From the NCBI GenBank assembly GCA_011524575.1, contig WTKB01000118.1, forward strand, positions 1-5,123: a DNA stretch of 5,123 bases, given 5' to 3'. Positions 1-5,123 of this stretch are shown piece after piece. A program made the position numbers and the translations under genes. Each line of letters starts with the position of its first letter. The stretch's first letter is position 1. The stretch comes from Aquimarina sp. (GTDB lineage: Bacteria; Bacteroidota; Bacteroidia; Flavobacteriales; Flavobacteriaceae). Below the pieces are notes generated by a model that was not told where the DNA came from, ran no database searches, and worked only from the letters and a program-made list of their open reading frames with translations.

Positions 1-3
1 CAT

Positions 4-46
4 AAAAAAGGGAGATGAAATTTTAAAAATTTCATCTCCCTTTTTT
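4..46. terminator. Strong bidirectional rho-independent terminator
   Basis: This is a perfect palindrome centred on base 25. Positions 10-21 (GGGAGATGAAAT) pair with 29-40. Inner T/A bases at 22-24 and 26-28 can extend the stem, although a real loop would use some of them. An A6 tract (4-9) lies before the stem and a T6 tract (41-46) after it, so either strand gives a GC-containing stem followed by a U run. On the minus strand it lies about 85 bp downstream of the gldFG stop and probably ends that transcript. It could also end a plus-strand gene to the left of the window. No other terminator in the window is as clear. Confidence 0.9.
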
Positions 47-52
47 ATTGAG

Positions 53-106
53 TAAGAGCTTGTTTAAATTGAATTACAGTTTGTATTCCCTTTAAACAAG
101 CTCTAA
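53..106. repeat. Short palindromic repeat, element A (MITE-like)
   Basis: Terminal arms 55-68 (AGAGCTTGTTTAAA) and 91-104 (TTTAAACAAGCTCT) are perfect reverse complements of 14 bp. The interior also folds: 71-73 pair with 86-88 and 75-78 with 82-85, leaving a 3-nt loop, so nearly the whole unit is one hairpin. If the arm is read as the 13-bp GAGCTTGTTTAAA, the unit is flanked by direct TAA at 53-55 and 104-106, which looks like a 3-bp target duplication. Its right half (71-104) aligns without gaps to 2858-2891 of element C at 25 of 34 positions, so the two are related and A is probably an internally shortened form. It sits between the gldFG stop and the terminator and would be transcribed in that mRNA's 3' tail. 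It has no U tract of its own. Confidence 0.75.
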
Positions 107-131
107 TAGTAATTTTAAAGACCAATAGGTA

Positions 132-2522
132 TTATTTTCTGTATCTATAGTATCTCAATAGATTTGCAATAAGTGTGAGTACCCAAAATATTACTAAAGG
201 AAATAGTACACATAGCCATTTCCAATAGGTTTTTGTTCTGGTAAGGTGTTCTAAATCAATGCTTGGGAGGATATTGTTTTTGCTTTTTAGGTTAATAAGT
301 GCGTTTTCTTTTAAAAGGTAATGTGTAGCTCGTATTAGAAAATTGGCATTTCCGTAATTTTTTTTACTTAAAGGGTCAAATCCAAGAGGTAAGGGGTAAT
401 TATTTTTAATTTCGTTTTTTATAATATCTCCATCAGAAACTACTAAAAGTTTTCCTTCGGCCGTTTGTTTTTTAAAGTTTTTATGTTCAAATGGAATTAC
501 TTTATTTATGTAGGCACTTTTAAAATCATTTTCTAAAAGTACTGCCAATGGATATATTTTTGAGAAAAAAGTTTTTCGTCGTTTATCTATAGTAGCCTCT
601 TGCAAGTCAAGTACAGAAGGTGTTTTCTTTAATCTTGTAAGTGCAGAGCTTTTTAAGAGTATTGTTTTTTTTGTAATACTTTTAAGCGTATCTATAGACG
701 TACAAAATTCAAATTTTACAGGGGTACTATTTTTTGTAATAGGATGATAAGGGTTATTGTAAGATAGATTGGAGTATCCCCACGAAAAACTAGATAATTG
801 GGTGTTATTTGCGTTTCCTTTAGCAAGCATAATAGGTTCAGAGTAAAAGTCTTCAATTAGGCTTGTATTCATTCTTATTCCATAGGAAAAGAACTGTGAA
901 TCCAGCCCTGAAGGGTTCTCCCAAGTAAGTGCTGTTAATTTAGGGCTACTAAATAAACTATCTTTAGCAATTTGTACTTTATCAATAAGGTGTAATTGTG
1001 ACTTCCCATACATAAGGTGCTGATCGATGAGAAATTGTTGAATTTCGCTAAATTTTTTTTTAGGTTGAGCATTTACAAGAAGATCAGCTTTTAAAAGTTT
1101 TTCCTGTGTTTTCTCAGGATTTAGGGTATCTAAAACTATAGGTTGTATGTAGTAATATTTTCGTAGTTCTTGTAAGTAACTAGCAATTTCAATATCTTTT
1201 AATTGGTTATTTCCCTTTAGAATCCCAACAGTTTTAGTGGGCGTGGTAGAAAGCATTTTTATAGCTTCTGAAAATTGGTATTCCAATCCATTAATGGCGA
1301 ATTGGATATTTTCTTGCTCAGAGTATTCTAGTTTTGGTTGTAGTATGGGTACTTTAATACTTTTATCGTTATAATGAATCACTGCCCAAGGTACTAAGCT
1401 TTGCGTTTGAGTGATGCCTTCTATTTCTCTTGATATGGCTAGTGATTTAATGCCTAATTGTTCTAGTTCATCATAGGTTTTAGCACTAATATATTTAGAC
1501 TTAAAAGCGGAAATGAATTGGTATTCTAGCTCTTTATTTTCTTTTTTGTAACTATTTAAAATTTCGGAAGTTTCTCGTTTGAGGTTTTGAAAGTTTTCAG
1601 GTAATTTCCCTTCTAAGAAAACTTCTATAGTTAATTTGGAATCGATTTTTTGTAGAATATCTTTTGATATTTGAGATAAACTGTAACGCTTATCTTTTGT
1701 AAGGTCGATTCTTTGATTACCCAAGTAACCAATAGATGTAATCCCTAGAAGAATACCTAAATTTATAAAGAGTGTTTTACCATTTATAGGTTGGTCTCTA
1801 AGTTTTTCTAAACCGAGATAAGTGCCTATAATTAGTAATCCAGTAAGTAGTATAAAATAAGAAACACTACTACTTTCAAGTACCCCTCTACTTACTTGTT
1901 CGTAGTGGTATTTTGCAGAAAATTTATGGAGAAACCAAGAAGATTTTTCTAAAACACGAATGGTGTCAATACCTATATATAGTATTAAATTAATTAAGAC
2001 ACCTTTTAATAATGCACTCGTTTGTTGTTTAGAAATACTACTTACAAAAACTCCAACACTACAAAATAATAGTCCAAGTAATAATAGCCCTAAATAACCA
2101 CCAATAATCATTCCCCAGTCTAGGGTTTGTGTAGGTTTTACTAGAAAATATAAACAGCCCACATAGATACTTGTAAGTGCTAAATTGATAAAAAGTATAA
2201 GAAATACTCCTAGAAATTTCCCCATTATAAGTTCTAAGGTGCGTATAGGTTTTGAAAAAAGCCACTCAAGAGTACCCTCTTTACGTTCTTCTGAAAAGCT
2301 TCGTGCACTAATGACAGGGACAAGCACTATTAAAAACCAGGGTGCACAATCAAAAAAAGGAGATAAAGAGGCGTAACCAGAATCAAAAATATTAAAACCC
2401 CCATGTATTACCCATAAGTTTAGTCCTATAAGTCCTAGAAATATACTTGTAAAAAGAACTCCTATAGTACTGAATAAGAACTTATTGAGTTCTTTTTTGG
2501 TTAGAGCAAACATTGATTTCAT
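132..2522 (-). CDS. gldFG: GldF-GldG fusion: gliding-type ABC transporter permease/accessory protein
   Basis: This is the membrane and extracytoplasmic part of a Gld-type ABC transporter, first linked to gliding motility in Flavobacterium and also present in non-gliding Bacteroidota. Residues 1 to about 240 are a whole GldF (ABC-2 permease): six likely membrane segments near 17-37, 60-78, 104-128, 137-161, 168-186 and 221-237, plus the typical RSFSEERKEGTLEWL (74-88). Residues from about 247 are a whole GldG: a membrane anchor (250-268), the hallmark DLTKDKRYSLS (273-283), VVSDGDIIKN (694-703), PLPLGFD (710-716), and a C-terminal anchor (about 767-788) before a basic tail. GldF is usually about 240 residues and GldG about 560, so 796 equals both joined. 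The junction has no stop, and there is no Met between residues 138 and 423 to restart translation. The ATG at 2522-2520 is chosen because MKSMFALTKKEL resembles GldF N-termini; Met4 is an alternative. There is no Shine-Dalgarno, as is usual in this phylum. The ATPase GldA is not in the window. The substrate is unknown. Confidence 0.95.
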   Translation of the reverse strand: MKSMFALTKKELNKFLFSTIGVLFTSIFLGLIGLNLWVIHGGFNIFDSGYASLSPFFDCAPWFLIVLVPVISARSFSEERKEGTLEWLFSKPIRTLELIMGKFLGVFLILFINLALTSIYVGCLYFLVKPTQTLDWGMIIGGYLGLLLLGLLFCSVGVFVSSISKQQTSALLKGVLINLILYIGIDTIRVLEKSSWFLHKFSAKYHYEQVSRGVLESSSVSYFILLTGLLIIGTYLGLEKLRDQPINGKTLFINLGILLGITSIGYLGNQRIDLTKDKRYSLSQISKDILQKIDSKLTIEVFLEGKLPENFQNLKRETSEILNSYKKENKELEYQFISAFKSKYISAKTYDELEQLGIKSLAISREIEGITQTQSLVPWAVIHYNDKSIKVPILQPKLEYSEQENIQFAINGLEYQFSEAIKMLSTTPTKTVGILKGNNQLKDIEIASYLQELRKYYYIQPIVLDTLNPEKTQEKLLKADLLVNAQPKKKFSEIQQFLIDQHLMYGKSQLHLIDKVQIAKDSLFSSPKLTALTWENPSGLDSQFFSYGIRMNTSLIEDFYSEPIMLAKGNANNTQLSSFSWGYSNLSYNNPYHPITKNSTPVKFEFCTSIDTLKSITKKTILLKSSALTRLKKTPSVLDLQEATIDKRRKTFFSKIYPLAVLLENDFKSAYINKVIPFEHKNFKKQTAEGKLLVVSDGDIIKNEIKNNYPLPLGFDPLSKKNYGNANFLIRATHYLLKENALINLKSKNNILPSIDLEHLTRTKTYWKWLCVLFPLVIFWVLTLIANLLRYYRYRK

Positions 2523-2583
2523 ATCAAATATTTAAAAATAAGTAGTATTTATTGTGTATTTAGCCTACAAAGTAGGATTTACT

Positions 2584-2674
2584 AGCTTTTTTTTTAAAAA
2601 AATAGCACTCAAAAATATAAATTTATTTATATTAATAGTAGTATAACCTTATTTAATGTTTAAACAAGCTCTTA
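2584..2674. repeat. Degenerate palindromic repeat, element D
   Basis: The right end, TTTAAACAAGCTCT (2659-2672), is an exact copy of the right arm of element A. A recognisable left arm is missing. The best candidate is AGC followed by the T9/A7 tract from 2584, which keeps the order AGCTT...TTTAAA but with insertions. Between them lies a perfect 8-bp hairpin (2614-2621 with 2626-2633, loop TTTA), near the expected centre. The base after GCTC is T followed by TA, giving TTA rather than the TAA seen at A and C. I read this as an old or damaged copy of the same family. The right arm is certain; the left boundary is a guess. Confidence 0.4.
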
Positions 2675-2750
2675 AACCATTTCATTATTGATACAATAAT
2701 AGTAAGTGCTTTATTGTTAAATTTTTAAATAATTAAGAGCTTGTTTAAAC
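2658..2750. repeat. 18-bp perfect inverted repeat with 57-bp spacer
   Basis: Positions 2658-2675 (GTTTAAACAAGCTCTTAA) are the exact reverse complement of 2733-2750. The left half is the right end of element D and the right half is the left end of element C, so this is the junction between two neighbouring copies facing the same way. The spacer (2676-2732) is AT-rich and carries two mutually exclusive small hairpins: ATTATTG (2684-2690) with CAATAAT (2694-2700), and ACAATAA (2693-2699) with TTATTGT (2711-2717). Whether the long inverted repeat acts as a unit or is only a by-product of adjacent insertions cannot be told from sequence. Confidence 0.7.
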
Positions 2751-2893
2751 TAAATACGAATTGTAATTCAAAAGTTTAAGGTTTTGGGGTACTTTTAAAT
2801 GATGCACATATCGAGATATGTAAATCTTTTTTAAAGTGATCCAAGTTCTTAAATTTTGGATTACAGGAAGTAGTGAGTTTAAATAAGCTCTAA
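2734..2893. repeat. Large imperfect palindrome, element C (MITE-like)
   Basis: This is a unit of about 156 bp that folds along its full length around base 2813.5. The outer stem pairs 2736-2751 with 2876-2891 (16 bp, one G/T position). A second stem pairs 2762-2773 (TGTAATTCAAAA) with 2854-2865 (one G/T position). Shorter stretches follow, such as 2791-2795 with 2833-2837. The core is ACATATC (2806-2812), GA, GATATGT (2815-2821). Between the stems are mismatched bulges. The 13-bp ends GAGCTTGTTTAAA match element A with one change on the right, and direct TAA lies at both edges (2734-2736 and 2891-2893). There is no reading frame of useful size, so any mobility would need a transposase supplied from elsewhere. 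It lies 84 bp upstream of the phoH start and could affect transcription there. Confidence 0.7.
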
Positions 2894-2977
2894 AGAAAGG
2901 TCATTTAGAAGATTTTTTATAGCTTTTTTGTTAAAGCTCATAGAACTAAATTCTGTAACCATTAAAACAAAAACACA

Positions 2978-3934
2978 TTGAACGAAATTAGTATAGAACT
3001 TACCCGTGTAAATCCAAGAGATTTTTTTGGACACGATGATGTACATATAGATTTAATTAAAAAGTATTTTCCCAAGCTAAAAATCATAGCACGAGGGGCA
3101 ACACTTAAAGCTTATGGCGAGCAACCTATTTTAGAGGAGTTTGAGAAACGATGTCAGCTACTTATCACTTATTTTTTAAAATATAATAAACTAGATCAAA
3201 ATAGTATTGAACGTGTGCTTACTGTCGAAAGCCTTCAGGAGATTGACCCAACAACTTGGGCTAATGATGTTTTGGTACATGGGGTTTCTGGAAAAAAAAT
3301 TAAACCTCAAACAGCCAATCAACGTAAGTTAGTTGATCTTGTTATGAATAATGACATGGTTTTTGCTATTGGTCCAGCAGGAACAGGTAAAACCTATACA
3401 GGTGTTGCCATGGCAGTAAAAGCACTTAAAGAAAAGCAGGTAAAACGTATTATCTTAACTCGTCCTGCTGTGGAAGCTGGGGAAAACCTTGGTTTTTTAC
3501 CTGGTGATATGAAAGATAAATTAGATCCTTATATGCAGCCACTCTATGATGCTTTAAGGGATATGATTCCTGCCGAACGTCTTGCGGACTATATTGAAAA
3601 AGGTACCATACAAATAGCACCTTTAGCTTTTATGCGTGGACGTACTTTAGATAATGCTTTTGTGATTTTAGATGAGGCTCAAAATACAACACATTCTCAG
3701 ATGAAGATGTTTTTAACACGTATGGGAAGAAATGCTAAATTTATGATTACAGGTGATCCAGGTCAAATAGATTTACCAAGAAGAGTCACTTCAGGATTAA
3801 AAGAAGCTTTGTTGGTACTTAAAGATACAGAGGGTATTGGTATTATTTACCTTGATGGAAAAGATGTTATCCGCCATAAATTAGTGAAAAGTATTATAAA
3901 AGCATATAAAGGTATCGAAAATAACCCTGAATAA
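2978..3934 (+). CDS. phoH: PhoH family P-loop ATPase (PhoH-like/YbeZ type)
   Basis: This is a cytoplasmic ATPase of the PhoH family. Relatives are tied to phosphate starvation and, through YbeY partnership, to RNA processing, but the exact reaction is not settled. The N-terminal part (about 1-100) is the RNA-binding-like domain common to the YbeZ group. The ATPase domain follows, with Walker A GPAGTGKT (132-139), TRPAVEAGENLGFLPGD (161-177), the RGRTL segment (220-224), Walker B FVILDEAQN (228-236), ITGDPGQIDLP (257-267) and DVIRHKLV (297-304). At 318 residues it is full length for the family, and no key residue is missing. The start is TTG at 2978: an in-frame TAA at 2963-2965 leaves only four codons before it, and the next Met is at residue 124. 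No Shine-Dalgarno is visible; the leader is A-rich. It stands alone, divergent from gldFG and convergent with the next gene, with no ybeY beside it in this window. Confidence 0.97.
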   Translation: MNEISIELTRVNPRDFFGHDDVHIDLIKKYFPKLKIIARGATLKAYGEQPILEEFEKRCQLLITYFLKYNKLDQNSIERVLTVESLQEIDPTTWANDVLVHGVSGKKIKPQTANQRKLVDLVMNNDMVFAIGPAGTGKTYTGVAMAVKALKEKQVKRIILTRPAVEAGENLGFLPGDMKDKLDPYMQPLYDALRDMIPAERLADYIEKGTIQIAPLAFMRGRTLDNAFVILDEAQNTTHSQMKMFLTRMGRNAKFMITGDPGQIDLPRRVTSGLKEALLVLKDTEGIGIIYLDGKDVIRHKLVKSIIKAYKGIENNPE

Positions 3935-3938
3935 AATT

Positions 3939-3956
3939 AGCTTAAATAAACTCTAA
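3939..3956. repeat. Degenerate end of the palindromic repeat family
   Basis: This 18-bp stretch begins 5 bp after the phoH stop codon and matches 2876-2893, the right end of element C, at 16 of 18 positions in the same orientation, including the terminal CTCTAA. Together the two copies bracket phoH as direct repeats. No partner left arm is visible inside phoH. A loose counterpart, AGAGGTTTCTTTAAA, occurs at 3984-3998, overlapping the end of the next gene. The same segment can form a weak AT-rich hairpin (3944-3963 with one bulge). A second weak stem, 3971-3977 with 3985-3991, uses G/U pairs and could end transcription from either convergent gene, but neither is convincing as a terminator. Confidence 0.4.
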
Positions 3957-3993
3957 GTTATTTATTCAAAAAACTTTCTTATAAGAGGTTTCT

Positions 3994-5076
3994 TTAAAAA
4001 GATTTTTTTGGAGAATTTTTTCTTGCACCTTGTTCAGATCTAGAAGGTAAAGCTATTGCTTCCCTAGTAGTAGCTGTGGCAACGGTCATCGCACTTAAAG
4101 GCCTCTGAGGTTGTCTTGGCTCGATGCCATTTTCCTGTATAAATAATTCTTTAAGTTCTTCCATTTTTTGGCGGGAGTATGTTCCAGTTAGTTTTCCATC
4201 AGCGTTAGACTGTACATTGTCACAAAAAAGTTCTAGAAATTCTCTTTGTGTTTCTTTTGGAAGGTAATCAACTCCTGAAAATATTGTAGAGTGAGACCTA
4301 TGTTCGGGTAGAAAACTTGGAATATTATCTCCTGAAATTTCAAAAGGAATAGTTGTATTGTTCCTTAATTCGGTATTCATAAATGTTGCGTATAACAACC
4401 CCTCTACTATATCGTTTTTAGTACGTGAACCCAGTTTGTCAAATTTTTCAGAAGCATTACAAATAGAAAAAGCTTTTTGATATAACATTCGTTCTATTAG
4501 AGCATGATCAGCCATTTCATCAGAAATTAGTGCAGTGTCTTTACTCTCAGAAGCGACTTTTAAAAGTAATATTTTAGTTGAAGGATTAATAATTCCACCA
4601 TTATTGCTTAATTCTAATAAAAGTTGTCTTCTTTTATCAATATTTATTTGAGGATTAGAAAGATCTTTTAATAGTTGTTTAGCAGCACTAACTAACATTT
4701 GTGAATAGGCATTATTATCTTCTGGTAAAATCCTTAAAAATTCGACTGCTACTTGGATAGGCTCTTTAGTTTCACTAAATCCATATTTATAAATGCTACT
4801 GTTGTCTTTTAGCTGTTCTAGATCTAATAATGTTTTGTGTAAGTCTCGTAATTGACTTGGGTCGTTATTCGTTACGAAATCAATAGTTTTCCCATACAAA
4901 CTTTCCATACGTGTAATACTTGTAGTTACAAGCATGGGTGGATAATATTCATTTTTATTTTGTTTAGATCTTTGATTACCTCTTGTATCTTCAAGTCGTT
5001 GTAGATCTTTTTGGTAAAGCAATTCAATAATAGCTTTTTTTATTACGGTTGCTTCTTGTTCTCTTGCTGTAGTCAT
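3994..5076 (-). CDS. Hypothetical protein, 360 residues, helical with basic disordered tail
   Basis: I do not recognise this protein. The frame is open over 360 codons from an ATG at 5076-5074 to TAA at 3996-3994, and composition looks like that of a real protein. There is no signal peptide, lipobox or membrane segment, so it is probably soluble and cytoplasmic unless exported by an unseen route. Most of it looks alpha-helical, with leucine-rich amphipathic stretches near 9-29, 74-90, 105-117, 124-140, 147-156 and 300-313; a helical-repeat fold is possible, but no regular repeat is seen. Residues 319-360 form a Pro/Ser/Thr/Arg/Lys-rich, probably unstructured tail ending RKNSPKKSF. No catalytic motif, P-loop or zinc site stands out. 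It converges on phoH with a 59-bp gap. The leader is A-rich without a Shine-Dalgarno. A lineage-specific or host-interaction protein is a guess only. Confidence 0.75.
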   Translation of the reverse strand: MTTAREQEATVIKKAIIELLYQKDLQRLEDTRGNQRSKQNKNEYYPPMLVTTSITRMESLYGKTIDFVTNNDPSQLRDLHKTLLDLEQLKDNSSIYKYGFSETKEPIQVAVEFLRILPEDNNAYSQMLVSAAKQLLKDLSNPQINIDKRRQLLLELSNNGGIINPSTKILLLKVASESKDTALISDEMADHALIERMLYQKAFSICNASEKFDKLGSRTKNDIVEGLLYATFMNTELRNNTTIPFEISGDNIPSFLPEHRSHSTIFSGVDYLPKETQREFLELFCDNVQSNADGKLTGTYSRQKMEELKELFIQENGIEPRQPQRPLSAMTVATATTREAIALPSRSEQGARKNSPKKSF

Positions 5077-5123
5077 ATAATTGTTTTTAATAGTGATTTC
5101 AAAGATTAAGAGTTTCTTGTTTC

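Larger units (their letters stand above)
2523..2977. other. 455-bp gene-free divergent intergenic region
   Basis: This gap separates the divergent gldFG and phoH starts and must hold both promoters. I found no convincing coding sequence in it. It contains a T9/A7 tract (2587-2602), a degenerate repeat (about 2584-2674), a 57-bp spacer with small hairpins, and the large palindrome of element C (2734-2893). About 84 bp remain between element C and the phoH start. I looked for the Bacteroidota promoter pattern (TTG, then TAnnTTTG) and saw only imperfect matches on either strand: TAGCTTTT at 2920-2927 for phoH, and CAAAGTA at 2568-2574, read on the minus strand, for gldFG. Neither is supported well enough to call. 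Confidence 0.7.

Noticed and set aside
2059..2265. 68-codon open frame on the minus strand
   Set aside because: It lies wholly inside gldFG in another frame, over the conserved permease segments; it is a shadow frame with no motif.
2185..2376. 63-codon open frame on the plus strand
   Set aside because: It is antisense to the conserved GldF N-terminal domain, with basic, low-information sequence and no supporting signal.
2564..2576. Small inverted repeat CCTAC-AAA-GTAGG as operator or promoter of gldFG
   Set aside because: Five-base arms are expected by chance in this much AT-rich sequence, the promoter box match (TAnTTTG) has the wrong spacing, and no matching -33 TTG was placed convincingly.
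2921..2938. AGCTTT/AAAGCT hairpin upstream of phoH as attenuator
   Set aside because: It has only six pairs, mostly A/T, with no competing structure or leader peptide.
3971..3991. Terminator between convergent phoH and the orphan gene
   Set aside because: The stem needs G/U pairs and has only seven pairs; too weak to call, although some terminator is expected here.
5108..5122. AAGAGTTTCTTGTTT as another repeat end
   Set aside because: It resembles AAGAGCTTGTTT only if a 3-base insertion is allowed, and it lies at the window edge without a visible partner arm.
1..5123. CRISPR array, tRNA or rRNA genes, toxin-antitoxin or defence system
   Set aside because: There are no regularly spaced direct repeats, no cloverleaf or rRNA sequence, and no small paired genes. 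The repeats present are palindromic and irregularly spaced.

Overview
The window is AT-rich chromosomal DNA (by eye about one third G+C) from a member of the Bacteroidota. The phylum call rests on an unmistakable GldF/GldG gliding-type ABC transporter protein, a Bacteroidota-style PhoH that starts at TTG, and A-rich gene leaders without Shine-Dalgarno sequences. The class is less certain. Flavobacteriia or a related, possibly host-associated, lineage would fit, but nothing here proves it.

Layout, left to right: (1) a strong palindromic terminator (4-46); (2) a short hairpin repeat, element A (53-106); (3) a 796-residue protein on the minus strand (132-2522) that joins a complete GldF permease to a complete GldG accessory subunit; (4) a 455-bp gene-free region (2523-2977) between divergent genes, which holds a degenerate repeat (about 2584-2674) and a large imperfect palindrome, element C (2734-2893); (5) phoH on the plus strand (2978-3934), with a related 18-bp repeat just after its stop; (6) an unrecognised 360-residue protein on the minus strand (3994-5076), convergent with phoH; (7) 47 bp of upstream sequence running off the window.

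The gldFG product would be the membrane and periplasmic part of an ABC transporter whose ATPase (GldA in this family) is not in the window. PhoH is a cytoplasmic P-loop ATPase linked to RNA metabolism. No direct functional link among the three proteins can be shown. They look like three separate transcription units: gldFG and phoH diverge, and phoH and the orphan converge.

The most interesting signal lies between the genes. A family of palindromic repeats has 13-bp ends GAGCTTGTTTAAA. The two complete copies (A and C) are each bracketed by a direct TAA, as expected for a 3-bp target duplication, and each folds on itself end to end. This suggests a non-autonomous MITE-like element, perhaps mobilised by an IS5-type (IS1031-like) transposase that is absent here.
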